From Amycolatopsis sp. NBRC 101858 (lineage in GTDB: Bacteria > Actinomycetota > Actinomycetes > Mycobacteriales > Pseudonocardiaceae): a DNA stretch of 64,000 bases. The stretch lies in NCBI RefSeq assembly GCF_030269325.1, contig NZ_BSTD01000001.1, forward strand, positions 1,380,681-1,444,680, written 5' to 3'. Positions 27,875 through 35,954 of this stretch are shown here, piece after piece. A program made the position numbers and the translations under genes. The notes beneath the pieces were generated by a model. That model was not told where the DNA came from. It was given only the letters and a program-made list of their open reading frames with translations, and searched no databases. Each line of letters starts with the position of its first letter. Within the stretch, counting starts at the first letter, position 1.

Positions 27875-28701
27875 AGCTCGAAGTCGTGCGGCCGGGGTTC
27901 ACGACGACGGTGCAGGACCTCGGCCGGCCCGGGCACGCGGCACTCGGCGTCGGGCGGTCCGGCGCCGCGGACCGCGGGTCGTACCGGCTGGCCAACCGGC
28001 TCGTCGGGAATCCTCCGGGCGCCGCGGCCTTGGAAGTGACGCTCGGCGGCTTGGTGCTGCGTGCTTCGGCCGTCACGACGGTGGCGGTGACCGGCGCGCT
28101 GTGCCCGGTCTCGCCGGGCGGCATGAACGCGCCGATGACGTTGTGGCCGGGCGACGAACTGGTGCTGGGCACGGCTTCCGCCGGCTTGCGCTGCTACGTC
28201 GCGGTGCGCGGCGGGATCGACTTGACGCCGGTGCTCGGCTCGCGGTCGACCGACACGCTCGGGAAGCTGGGACCGCTGCCGCTCGCCGCCGGGATGCTGC
28301 TGCCGGTGGGCACCCCCGGCGCGTTCCCGGCGGCCGACCTGGCCCCGCGCGCGGCCTTGCCTGCCGCACCGGTCCTGCGCGTCACGCCGGGACCGCGGCG
28401 CGACTGGTTCGCTTCGCCGGACCGGCTGCTGTCCACTGTGTACACGGTTTCACCGGACTCGGACCGCGTCGGCATCCGGCTGACCGGCCCCGCGCTCGAG
28501 CGCGTCCGCCACGACGAGCTGCCGTCCGAGGCGTGCGTGCCCGGGTCGCTGCAGGTGCCGCCGTCGGGCCGGCCGATCCTGTTCCACGCGGACTCCCCGA
28601 CGACCGGCGGCTACCCGGTGCTCGCGGTCGTCGAGGAGGACGACCTGGACGTCGCGGCCCAGCTGCGTCCGGGTCAGACGGTGAGCTTCCGTCCCGCGTA
28701 G
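27871..28701 (+). CDS. pxpC: 5-oxoprolinase subunit C (KipA-like)
   Basis: A 276-residue KipA/biotin-dependent-carboxylase-like protein. Diagnostic segments are EVVRPGFTTTVQDLGR, GHAALGVGRSGAADR, YVAVRGGID and the C-terminal SDRVGIRLTGP and PTTGGYPVLAVV. It starts with GTG inside the pxpB stop. Its 3' end overlaps the convergent flavin monooxygenase gene by 28 bases. This closes the GntR-controlled 5-oxoproline operon. Confidence 0.92.
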   Translation: MKLEVVRPGFTTTVQDLGRPGHAALGVGRSGAADRGSYRLANRLVGNPPGAAALEVTLGGLVLRASAVTTVAVTGALCPVSPGGMNAPMTLWPGDELVLGTASAGLRCYVAVRGGIDLTPVLGSRSTDTLGKLGPLPLAAGMLLPVGTPGAFPAADLAPRAALPAAPVLRVTPGPRRDWFASPDRLLSTVYTVSPDSDRVGIRLTGPALERVRHDELPSEACVPGSLQVPPSGRPILFHADSPTTGGYPVLAVVEEDDLDVAAQLRPGQTVSFRPA

Positions 28702-29882
28702 GGCCGGGAGTCCGGCACCCCCGCGTAGCCGGGTAGCTCGGCACCGTTGACCGCGCGCTCGATCAGGTCGGTGAGCGCCACCATGTCGGGCTCCTCGGCC
28801 GGCCCGGCGTCCGGTCCGGCGTCCCGGCTGAGTGCGTGCAACCGGCCGATCTCCTGGTTGGCCTCGACGAACGAGCGCATCCGCCGCTCGTAGCCGTCGA
28901 ACCCGGCCACCGGGTCCCAGCCGGCGGCGGCCAGCTCGCCGGCCAGCAGGTACGCACCGACGAGGGCCAGCCCGGTGCCGCCGCCGGACAGCGGCGACGA
29001 GCTGAACGCCGCGTCCCCGAGCAGCGCCACCCGGCCGTCCGACCAGCGGTCCATCACCACCTGGGCGATCTGGTCGAGGTAGAAGTCCGGGGTGTCGTCG
29101 AGGTGGGCGAGGATGCGCGGGGTCAGCCAGCCGAAGCCGGCCATCCGCTCGCGCAGCAGGCTCTTCTGGGCCTCGACGTCGCGGTGGTCGACGTCGAAGT
29201 CCGCCGCGGAGAAGGACAGCATGGCCATCGCCCGGGTGGGGTCCGGGAGCGGCCGCAGGCCGGCGGAGCGCCCGGCCTCCTGGTAGTCGAGCATCCAGCG
29301 CTCCAGCCCGAACTCGTTGGGGACACTGTAGAAGGCCAGCACCGAACCCAGGTGGCGGACGAACCGCTCGCGCGGCCCGAAGACCATCGCCCGCAGCGAC
29401 GAGTGCAGCCCGTCCGCCCCGACCACCAGGTCGAAGCGCCGCCGGTCACCGCTCGCGAAGACGACGTCGACCCCGTCGGCGTCCTGGGTGAGCTCGGCGA
29501 TCCGGTCGCCGAAGACGTACTCGACGCCGTCGCGGGTGTCGTCGTAGAGCACCCGGGACAGGTCACCGCGCAGGATCTCGATCTCCGCGATGTAGCCGTC
29601 GCCGCCGTGGTCGTCCGCGCGGAAGGTCTCCAGCACGTTGCCGTCCACGTCCACGGTGTGCGCGCCGGCGGTGTCGGTGCGGGCCGCGCGCACTGCCGCG
29701 TCCAGCCCCATCAGCCGGATGACCTCCCTGGCCACCCCGCGCGCGTCCACCGCCTGCCCGCCGGGACGCAGCCCGGGGGCGCGCTCCACGACGGTCACCT
29801 CGGCTCCCCGCCGGTGCAGCCAATGGGCCAGCGCGGGCCCCGCGATGCTCGCCCCCGCCACCAACACCCTGGTACCGCTCAC
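28674..29882 (-). CDS. FAD-dependent monooxygenase (TetX-like)
   Basis: A 402-residue class A flavoprotein monooxygenase. The N-terminus has the GASIAGPALAHWL dinucleotide fold, then GADGLHS (the DG motif) near 155 and GDAAFSSSPLSGGG near 293, in which the second FAD motif GD is clear. Overall it resembles TetX and antibiotic-tailoring hydroxylases that act on polyaromatic substrates. It stands alone, with GTG start and AGGAT ribosome site. The substrate is unknown; resistance, biosynthesis or catabolism are all possible. Confidence 0.82.
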   Translation of the reverse strand: MSGTRVLVAGASIAGPALAHWLHRRGAEVTVVERAPGLRPGGQAVDARGVAREVIRLMGLDAAVRAARTDTAGAHTVDVDGNVLETFRADDHGGDGYIAEIEILRGDLSRVLYDDTRDGVEYVFGDRIAELTQDADGVDVVFASGDRRRFDLVVGADGLHSSLRAMVFGPRERFVRHLGSVLAFYSVPNEFGLERWMLDYQEAGRSAGLRPLPDPTRAMAMLSFSAADFDVDHRDVEAQKSLLRERMAGFGWLTPRILAHLDDTPDFYLDQIAQVVMDRWSDGRVALLGDAAFSSSPLSGGGTGLALVGAYLLAGELAAAGWDPVAGFDGYERRMRSFVEANQEIGRLHALSRDAGPDAGPAEEPDMVALTDLIERAVNGAELPGYAGVPDSRPYAGRKLTV

Positions 29883-29953
29883 GATGTCATCCTGTTCGCC
29901 GTCGGGATCCGGATCCTACGACGAAATCCCCGGGACCGGTCCCCGCGATCCGG

Positions 29954-30124
29954 TCACCCCCGCACGACCGCCACCAGCCATGCGACGTTCGTGAGGACGA
30001 TCGCGAGCCACAACGGCCACAGCCGCGGGCCGCGCAGCCGGCCCGGCTCGGCCAGGTAGGCGTCCAGGGCCTCGGCGACCTGGTCGTCGATCTCGTCGCG
30101 CAGCCGCGGGCTCAGCTCAGCCAT
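29954..30124 (-). CDS. Small membrane protein (56 aa)
   Basis: A 56-residue protein. A charged amphipathic N-terminal half (AELSPRLRDEIDDQVAEALD) leads to one strong membrane helix (LWPLWLAIVLTNVAWLVAVV). The start overlaps the stop of the upstream membrane protein gene by eight bases, so the two form an operon opposite the winged-helix regulator at 30546. GC-rich third positions support real coding. Function unknown; it may be an accessory subunit of the upstream protein. Confidence 0.6.
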   Translation of the reverse strand: MAELSPRLRDEIDDQVAEALDAYLAEPGRLRGPRLWPLWLAIVLTNVAWLVAVVRG

Positions 30125-30470
30125 GCGCCGGCACCCGCCGGGGGACGGCGACCGACAGGCACGCCAGCGCCAGCGGCACCTCCAGACCGGCCATGAGCAG
30201 CGAAAACCCCACGTCGTCGCCGGCCGTCACGACGTCGAACCAGGCGTCGGCCAGCAGCAGCGTCGCCGTGCCGATCGCCGCGAACGGCATCCGCGGGTCG
30301 TCGCGGCCGAGCAGCCACGCCGTGACCAGCAGGCCGAACGCCTCCGCCGTGTCGAAGCCCGTCCACGCCAGTCGCCAGTGCTGCGCCGGATAAACGTCCG
30401 GCAGCGTCGTCCCCAGAACCACGATCCACGGCAGCAGGCACAGCCCCGCCGCCCAGAAGAGTCTTTTCAT
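30117..30470 (-). CDS. Small four-helix membrane protein
   Basis: A 117-residue hydrophobic protein with about four membrane segments (LFWAAGLCLLPWIVVLG; AEAFGLLVTAWLLG; AIGTATLLLADAWFDVV; FSLLMAGLEVPLALACLSV). The short loop GRDDPRMPF is charged. I do not recognise the family with certainty. It is divergent from the regulator at 30546 across a 75-bp gap holding a 26-bp palindrome, so it is the likely regulated target. Confidence 0.7.
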   Translation of the reverse strand: MKRLFWAAGLCLLPWIVVLGTTLPDVYPAQHWRLAWTGFDTAEAFGLLVTAWLLGRDDPRMPFAAIGTATLLLADAWFDVVTAGDDVGFSLLMAGLEVPLALACLSVAVPRRVPAHG

Positions 30471-30504
30471 GTGAACCCCCGTTCGCCGACCACGGTAGCG
30501 ATTG

Positions 30505-30530
30505 CAGAGATTCTTTGCAAACATTCTCTG
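30505..30530. promoter_or_regulatory. 26-bp palindromic operator
   Basis: CAGAGA and TCTCTG flank a perfect TTTGCAAA centre, with three unmatched bases in each arm. It fills most of the divergent promoter region. A TACGCT -10 box (30534-30539) for the regulator lies immediately beside it, so bound protein would block its own transcription and that of the membrane-protein pair. Confidence 0.65.
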
Positions 30531-30545
30531 TAGTACGCTCCGACC

Positions 30546-31124
30546 ATGGTCGAACGTCCCGAACGGCGCGTCCTCACCGGCGCGGATCTCAAGGCCTTCT
30601 ACAAGGCCCTGGCGAACCCCGTGCGCCGCGACATCCTGTCCTACCTGGGCAAACACGGCGAAGCGAACTCGACGAGCGTCGCGAAGGCCCTCGGCGAGAG
30701 CACCGGGACGACCAGCTACCACCTCCGCAGGCTCGCCGACCTCGAGCTGATCGCGGAGATCGAGGAGCGCTCCACCGGCCGCGAACGCTGGTGGAAGTCG
30801 CTGATGAAGGACATCTACACCCCGCCCGGCCTGGAGATGACGCCGGACGAGCGCGCGGCCGCGCGCAAGCTCGGCGCGCTCAAGATGAGCCACGACCTCG
30901 ACCTGGTCACGCGCGCGTACGCGGGCTACGACGACGCCCGGGGCTGGAACCAGATCTTCCGCGCCGGCCTGACCCTGACGAAGGACCAGATCACGTCGTT
31001 CGTCGAGGAGTACCAGAACCTGGTGTGGAAGTACGTCACCGAGCCGGGACAGCACCCCGAAGGCTCGCGGGCGCTCGCGATCCGGCTCATCGTCGTGCCG
31101 GACGAGGTGTCCACAGAGGACTAA
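30546..31124 (+). CDS. ArsR-type winged-helix regulator
   Basis: A 192-residue regulator with an N-terminal ArsR/HTH_20 winged helix (KALANPVRRDILSYL, then VAKALGESTGTTSYHLRRL) and a C-terminal helical domain. No metal-binding cysteines are visible, so it is unlikely to be a metal sensor. The ATG lies six bases after a TACGCT -10 box, suggesting a leaderless mRNA. It faces two small membrane proteins across a 26-bp palindrome and presumably represses them and itself. Its 3' end overlaps the alkB-like gene by four bases. Confidence 0.82.
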   Translation: MVERPERRVLTGADLKAFYKALANPVRRDILSYLGKHGEANSTSVAKALGESTGTTSYHLRRLADLELIAEIEERSTGRERWWKSLMKDIYTPPGLEMTPDERAAARKLGALKMSHDLDLVTRAYAGYDDARGWNQIFRAGLTLTKDQITSFVEEYQNLVWKYVTEPGQHPEGSRALAIRLIVVPDEVSTED

Positions 31125-31747
31125 AGACCCGAGACCCGCAGGGTGATGTTCAGCCGCCCGGTCAGGCCCAGCGCCGGGTCGGCCGTGCCCGCCAGCGTCC
31201 GGGGCACGCCGTGGTAGGCGAACCGGGAGGGGCCGCCGAACACGAAGAGGTCGCCCGAATGCAGCTCGACGTCCGTGTACGGCTTGCCGCGCGACTCGGT
31301 GTTGCCGAAGCGGAACACGCACGTGTCGCCGAGGCTGAGCGAGACCACGGGGGCCGTGCTCCGCTCGTCCTTGTCCTGGTGCTGGCCCATCTTCGTCTTC
31401 GCCGCGTAGAAGTTGACCAGCGCGGTGTCGGGCTCGTAGCCGTCGGCCGGTTCGCCGTACGCGTCCGCGAGCGCGCGGCGGCCCAGGTCGCCGAGCCAGT
31501 CCGGGAACGGCAGCACCGGCTTGCCCTCGTCGGTCGTGCGCGAGTAGCCGTTCGGGTACCAGTGCCAGCCGAGGCAGACGGTCTTGACCGACATGACCCC
31601 GCCGTTGGGGTAGGTCGTGTGGCGGTAACCGGGCCAGCCACGGCACGCCTGGACGAGCTCGCGCTGTTCGTCGAAGCCGAGCCAGTCGGGCACGTGGACG
31701 GCACCGGGCGCGAGTTCGGCGCGCGGGCGCGGGAGGAGGGCGTCCAT
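31121..31747 (-). CDS. AlkB-like 2-oxoglutarate/Fe(II) dioxygenase
   Basis: A 208-residue AlkB-family protein. The iron ligands are His123 and Asp125 in GQHQDKDE and His179 in FAYHGVP, and Arg198/Arg204 in GRLNITLR should bind 2-oxoglutarate. PNGYSRTTDEGKP and NFYAAKTKMG are typical of the DNA/RNA demethylase fold. The likely job is oxidative repair of alkylated bases; the AlkD-like gene at 22969 would be a functional partner elsewhere in the window. ATG 31747 is chosen because the preceding sequence is not conserved-looking. Confidence 0.87.
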   Translation of the reverse strand: MDALLPRPRAELAPGAVHVPDWLGFDEQRELVQACRGWPGYRHTTYPNGGVMSVKTVCLGWHWYPNGYSRTTDEGKPVLPFPDWLGDLGRRALADAYGEPADGYEPDTALVNFYAAKTKMGQHQDKDERSTAPVVSLSLGDTCVFRFGNTESRGKPYTDVELHSGDLFVFGGPSRFAYHGVPRTLAGTADPALGLTGRLNITLRVSGL

Positions 31748-31995
31748 CACCTCGATTGTGCCGGAGACCCCTGCCGCACATGGGTGGTGCTCGCCGACGG
31801 GACGACGTGGTGACCGCGGAACGTGACACCGGAGGTGGTGAACAGCCGCAGGAGACGTCCCATCGGACCAGCGGGACGCTCCTGCGGCCGGATCCCCTCG
31901 CTTTGGGCCACCATGGATAGACAGTTGCACACCTGAATGTCACATGGCCAGCGTGGATCAGCTACGAACGGGCAACGTGACCTCGCCGCCGTGGA

Positions 31996-33054
31996 TCAGT
32001 CACGAAACGTCACGACGGTGACGCCGGGCCGGGCCGGCACCGGGTCGTTCATCGCGGCCAGTGCGGCCGGGACGTCGTCGAGGCCGATCCGGCGCCCGAT
32101 CAGCGCGGCGAGGTCGATCCCCGCCGTCTCGACGACGCGCAGCAGCTCCGGGTACTCGTGGGCCTGCAGCCCGTGGATGCCGACGAGCTCCAGCTCGCCG
32201 CCGATGACCCGGTGCATCGGGATCGGCGCGACGCCCTGCGCGGGCGGCATCAGCCCGGCTTGGACGTGCCGGCCGCGCTTGCGGAGGCTGCCCACCGACG
32301 CCGCGCAGGTCGACGGCGCGCCGAGGCAGTCGAGCGAGACGTGCGTGCCGCCGCCGGTCAGCTCGCGCACGTGCGCGGCGACGGCTTCCGGGCCGTCGAA
32401 GGCCAACGAATCGACGGTGAGGGTGGCGCCGGACTTCGCGGCCAAGGCCAGAGCGAGCGGCGAGACGTCGATCGCGACGACCTTCGCCCCCGCCGCGACG
32501 GCCAGCAGCACCGCGGAGATCCCGACGCCGCCGCAGCCGTAGACCGAAACCCACTGCCCCGCGGTGACGCGTCCCTGCCGCAGCACCGCGCGGAACGCCG
32601 TCCCGAAGCGGCAGCCGAGCGCGGCGGCTTCGGCGGCGCCGAGCGAGTCCGGCAGCGCGACGAGGTTCGTCTCGGCGTGCTCGATGGCGACGCGCTCGGC
32701 GAAGGAACCCCAGTGGGTGGCGCCGGGCTGGAACTCGCGGTCGCAGATCTGCTGGTCGCCGCGGGCGCACTGGGAGCAGGTGCCGCAGGCGCAGACGAAC
32801 GGCACGGTGACGCGCGCGCCGAGCTCCCACCCGCGCACGCCGGCGCCGAGCGCGACGACGCGGCCGGCCAGCTCGTGCCCGGCGACGTGCGGCAGCCGCA
32901 CCGCGGCGTCGTGACCCTGCCACGTGTGCCAGTCGCTGCGGCAGACGCCGGTGGCGTCGACCTCGATCACGGCGCCGCCCGGCGGCGCCACGGGCTCCGG
33001 CACGTCCCGCAGGACGGGCGGGACGCGGAATTCTTCCATGACCACAGCACGCAT
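31996..33054 (-). CDS. Zinc-dependent alcohol dehydrogenase
   Basis: A 352-residue medium-chain dehydrogenase. Catalytic zinc ligands lie in GVCRSDWH (Cys) and AGHELAGRV (His-Glu), and structural zinc cysteines in CACGTCSQCARGDQQIC. The NAD-binding GYGCGGVGISA segment and the acidic residue in VVAIDVS favour NAD. It appears to be a single-gene unit between an alkB-like and an HTH gene. The alcohol or aldehyde substrate is not evident. Confidence 0.88.
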   Translation of the reverse strand: MRAVVMEEFRVPPVLRDVPEPVAPPGGAVIEVDATGVCRSDWHTWQGHDAAVRLPHVAGHELAGRVVALGAGVRGWELGARVTVPFVCACGTCSQCARGDQQICDREFQPGATHWGSFAERVAIEHAETNLVALPDSLGAAEAAALGCRFGTAFRAVLRQGRVTAGQWVSVYGCGGVGISAVLLAVAAGAKVVAIDVSPLALALAAKSGATLTVDSLAFDGPEAVAAHVRELTGGGTHVSLDCLGAPSTCAASVGSLRKRGRHVQAGLMPPAQGVAPIPMHRVIGGELELVGIHGLQAHEYPELLRVVETAGIDLAALIGRRIGLDDVPAALAAMNDPVPARPGVTVVTFRD

Positions 33055-33100
33055 GGCCCGAGCCTACGTGCTCAGGTGAGCGGTTTTCCCTTGGTACCGC

Positions 33101-33445
33101 TCAATTGAGCGGCGGCGGCTGAGCGTGGAAGCGCGTTCTTCCCCGCGGCGGCCCGAGGAGCTTGCTGAGCGAGCCGTCCGGCACGTTCAGGATGTCCTCG
33201 AGATTCCGCAGGGCCTCCAACGATTCCGCGCGTTCGGGCCGGCACCGCCCCGACTGCCAGTGGCTGAGGGTGGCCAGGCTGACCGTGGTTCCCCTGCCGC
33301 GCAAGCGATAGCGGATCCGGTCGAGGCCGAGCCCGCGGGCCCGGATCGCCGCCCGCAGGGCCACGTCGAACGGCCCGGCGGAGAGCAGCTGGCTCAGCTC
33401 CGCCTGTTCCCCCCGGTCGATGGTGCGTGTTCGCTGACCGGTCAT
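33101..33445 (-). CDS. Short XRE-like helix-turn-helix protein
   Basis: A 114-residue protein resembling the N-terminal part of much longer actinobacterial HTH proteins. The DNA-binding stretch holds RIRYRLRGRG, VSLATLSHWQSGRCRPER and LEDILNVPDGSLSKLLGPP. It stops with a clean TGA after HAQPPPLN, so the large C-terminal domain found in relatives is missing. It may be a truncated gene or a natural solo DNA-binding domain. No partner is evident. Confidence 0.6.
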   Translation of the reverse strand: MTGQRTRTIDRGEQAELSQLLSAGPFDVALRAAIRARGLGLDRIRYRLRGRGTTVSLATLSHWQSGRCRPERAESLEALRNLEDILNVPDGSLSKLLGPPRGRTRFHAQPPPLN

Positions 33446-33516
33446 CACAACGCTCCGAAGCACTCCCGAGACGAAAATTGGAGCGTAGGCCCAGCTTCGC
33501 AAGATCGGAAGGGCCC

Positions 33517-34335
33517 TCACCCACCTGCGAGCCGCACCTCTTCGGCGATGGCAGCGAACGGTTCCGCGTAGCCGGAGTTGATCGTGACGTAGGAAATCCC
33601 CCACCGCTCCCGCCAGCGAAGAAGCCTTTCCGCCGCTTGACCTGGATCAGCGGGCAGCACGGTGACGGCACCGGCGGCGGCGAGCTCCGGGACGTCGACC
33701 CCGGCCCACCGCGCGATTCCCGGCGACGGCTCGTCCCCGACGGCCATCAGATTCAGCCCGAGCTCGATGTCCGGCAGCCGTTCGTCAGCCAGCTTACGGA
33801 ATCGATCCACAATGGACTCGGCGTCGGCTTCGGTCGTCTGCGGCTTCCAGGTGAAGGTGACGGTGTCGGCTTCTTGCGCGGCGAGCGCCAGCATTTTCGG
33901 CCCACCGCCGGCGAGCATCAGCCGCGGCCGGTCGATCGATCGCTTGAGGTGGGCGATCGTCTCCGCCATCCGTGTGATGCGCTCACCCGGTTCGCCGAAC
34001 TCCCGCCCGAGGCTTTCGGCGTGCGCCTCCGCCCCGGGCCGCCCGACCCCGAGCCCGAGCTCGAACCGGCCACCGGTCTGCTGGTGCAGGGTCTGCGCCT
34101 GCCAGCCGAGGGCACGCGCGTCCCGGAAGGGATCGGCGAGCACGAAGGTGCCGATGGTGAGGTCCAGGGTGACCGCGGCGGCGGCCCCGAGCAGCACGAA
34201 GGGATCGGCAGCGCCGACGGGATCCGTCGCGAGAAGGGTGTCGAAGCCGAGCTTCTCGACGTATTCGGCCTGAGCGGTCCACGAGGTGAGGTCCGGCGAG
34301 TAGCCGGCGACGACGCCGAAGCGGAAGGGTTTCAT
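33517..34335 (-). CDS. LLM-class F420-dependent oxidoreductase
   Basis: A 272-residue luciferase-like barrel protein. FRFGVVAGYS at the N-terminus, FDTLLATDPVGAADPFVLLG, GRFELGLGVGRPGAEA and LMLAGGGPKMLALAA match the short F420-dependent TIGR03621-like branch. These enzymes use deazaflavin F420 to reduce or oxidise small molecules in actinobacteria. ATG 34335 is chosen; ATG 34344 adds three residues. The substrate is unknown. Confidence 0.83.
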   Translation of the reverse strand: MKPFRFGVVAGYSPDLTSWTAQAEYVEKLGFDTLLATDPVGAADPFVLLGAAAAVTLDLTIGTFVLADPFRDARALGWQAQTLHQQTGGRFELGLGVGRPGAEAHAESLGREFGEPGERITRMAETIAHLKRSIDRPRLMLAGGGPKMLALAAQEADTVTFTWKPQTTEADAESIVDRFRKLADERLPDIELGLNLMAVGDEPSPGIARWAGVDVPELAAAGAVTVLPADPGQAAERLLRWRERWGISYVTINSGYAEPFAAIAEEVRLAGG

Positions 34336-34422
34336 GCAAGCCATGGTCGGGGTGGCGGGTGCGTCACCACATCCGCTTCACGACGTCACTCGCGCGTACG
34401 CCCCTCAGCGCACGCCAGGTGC

Positions 34423-34465
34423 CATTGCGCGTTGGTTACTTTCGGTAGTAGCGGAACGCGCAATG
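34423..34465. repeat. Perfect 11-bp inverted repeat, 21-base loop
   Basis: CATTGCGCGTT and AACGCGCAATG are exact complements. The loop has a smaller ACT/AGT pairing. It lies about 90 bases upstream of the F420-type oxidoreductase start and has no U-tract, so it is more likely an operator or transcript leader structure than a terminator. Confidence 0.5.
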
Positions 34466-34499
34466 ACGGCGCAAGCAGCTCGCCTACATCGCCACCGTC

Positions 34500-34718
34500 T
34501 TGGTCGTGCTCACGACTTCGGGCAGCACGGCACCAAGTCCACAGCTGACGGATACGACGGGTACGGCGATCTCGGAGACGGTTCGCAGGTCACCGTTTCA
34601 CTTTTGCCGACGTGCCGAGCGCTACGGCGTGCACGTCGGCAACAGCAACCGCGGCACGCTGTGGAAGGACGCCGACGAGGCCGAGCGCGTCGGGTTCCAG
34701 CTCTCCATCGGCGGCTGA
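34500..34718 (+). CDS. Doubtful small exported protein
   Basis: A 72-codon frame from TTG with no clear ribosome site. The start region (KQLAYIATVLVVLTTSGSTA, partly upstream of the TTG) looks like a signal peptide or lipoprotein leader without a usable cysteine. The C-terminal 40 residues are hydrophilic and not recognised. It could be a decayed gene fragment. Confidence 0.25.
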   Translation: MVVLTTSGSTAPSPQLTDTTGTAISETVRRSPFHFCRRAERYGVHVGNSNRGTLWKDADEAERVGFQLSIGG

Positions 34719-34734
34719 ACGACGGCGAAGCTCC

Positions 34735-35418
34735 TCAGCGCAGGGTGACCGACAAGGCCTGCGCGATCTCCTTGCCGATGGCGTGCGTGGCGACCTCCGG
34801 CGGGGAGCCCACCTTCACCACCATCGGTCCCCCGAACGGCTGGCGCTCGACGACCTCGATGCGTTCGCCCAGGTTGATCGCGTGCTCCGTCAGGTACCTC
34901 AGCAGCTCCGGGTCCGTGTCCCAGACCCGGACGATCTCGCCCACCGCGCCCGGCTCGAGGTCGTCCAGGATGCGGACCGAGAGCTCCTCGACGCTGCCGT
35001 CCGCGGCCGGGATCGGGTCGCCGTGGGGGTCGCGGACCGGGTTGCCGAGCTTGGCCGCGATGCGCTCGACCAGCCTGTCCGACACCGCGTGCTCCAGGGC
35101 GTCCGCCTCCGCGTGGACCTCGTCCCACGTGTAGCCGAGCTCGGACACCAGGTACGTCTCGATCAGGCGGTGCCGCCGCAGCACCGAGCGCGCGAGCAGC
35201 CTGCCGTCCGCGGTGAGCTCAATCCCGCGGTAGGGCACGTGCGTGACCAGCCCGAGCTGGGACAGCTTCGTGACCATCCCCGACGCCGAGGACGGGCTGA
35301 CCTCCAGCCGGCCGGCGAGCGAGGTGTTCGTGACCGCCTCACCGCGCTCGACCAGGCCATAGATCACCCGGACGTAGTCCTCGACCGACGAGGACCTCCG
35401 GACCGAACCATCTCCCAT
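34735..35418 (-). CDS. DtxR/MntR family metal-dependent repressor
   Basis: A 227-residue DtxR-family regulator with wHTH (LAGRLEVSPSSASGMVTKL), metal-binding dimerisation domain and C-terminal FeoA/SH3-like domain. In the metal motif the residues are Asp106, Glu109 and His110 (DALEH), so Asp stands where iron-sensing DtxR/IdeR have Cys. That favours manganese sensing, as in MntR. The ATG is seven bases after a TATCGT -10 box (35426-35431, minus strand), so expression is probably leaderless. No transporter gene lies beside it. Confidence 0.85.
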   Translation of the reverse strand: MGDGSVRRSSSVEDYVRVIYGLVERGEAVTNTSLAGRLEVSPSSASGMVTKLSQLGLVTHVPYRGIELTADGRLLARSVLRRHRLIETYLVSELGYTWDEVHAEADALEHAVSDRLVERIAAKLGNPVRDPHGDPIPAADGSVEELSVRILDDLEPGAVGEIVRVWDTDPELLRYLTEHAINLGERIEVVERQPFGGPMVVKVGSPPEVATHAIGKEIAQALSVTLR

Positions 35419-35458
35419 GCCGCATACGATACGGGGCCGGGATCTTTCTCGTGAAAGT

Positions 35459-35899
35459 TCACGGCCGCCAGCGGTAGCGGATCCAGCCGGGGACGGGTTC
35501 GGCGCCGAGCTGGGCGTAGAACGCCTCGCCTTTCTCGTTGCCCGCCTGCATGTCCCACTCGACGCGCCCGGTGGTGCGGTTGCGGAGCTCGTCGAGCAGC
35601 TCGCTGCCGAGCCCGAAGCGCCGGTGGGCGGGGCGGACGAACAGGTCGTCCAGCCAGATTCCGGGCCGGGCCTCCCAGGTGGAGAAGTTCCAGCTGCAGA
35701 AGGCGAAGCCGGCGACGGTCCCGGGCTCCTCGGGCGGCGTCGCGATCAGCACCCACGCCTTCGGGTCCGGCCCGAAGAGGTGCCCGCTCATCTCGGCGCG
35801 GTCGAGCTTGAGGTCGTGGTTGTCCTCGTAGACGGCGTGCTCTTCGATGAGCGTGCAGATTTCTTCGATGTCCTCGAAGACGGCGTCGCGGACGGGCAT
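35459..35899 (-). CDS. GNAT family N-acetyltransferase
   Basis: A 146-residue GNAT protein. The acetyl-CoA loop is RRFGLGSELL, preceded by the strand IWLDDLFVRPAH, which is close to diamine (spermidine) N-acetyltransferases. Asn and Tyr at NEKGEAFYAQLGA fit the C-terminal part of the fold. GGGAGGCGAG precedes the ATG. It is a single gene beside the DtxR regulator; the substrate is not known. Confidence 0.85.
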   Translation of the reverse strand: MPVRDAVFEDIEEICTLIEEHAVYEDNHDLKLDRAEMSGHLFGPDPKAWVLIATPPEEPGTVAGFAFCSWNFSTWEARPGIWLDDLFVRPAHRRFGLGSELLDELRNRTTGRVEWDMQAGNEKGEAFYAQLGAEPVPGWIRYRWRP

Positions 35900-35954
35900 C
35901 TCGCCTCCCGTTTCTGTCGGTGGTGGTCGTTACTGTCGGGGTCGGAGGTGGTCG

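Larger units (their letters stand above)
34336..34734. other. Intergenic region with hairpin and doubtful ORF
   Basis: This 400-bp region holds an 11-bp inverted repeat (34423-34465) and one weak reading frame (34500-34718). Outside these I see no coding signal. Confidence 0.4.

Noticed and set aside
31747..31932. A 61-codon minus-strand frame starting MCNCLSMV
   Set aside because: No ribosome site, overlaps the probable leader of the alkB-like gene and lacks coding-like codon use.
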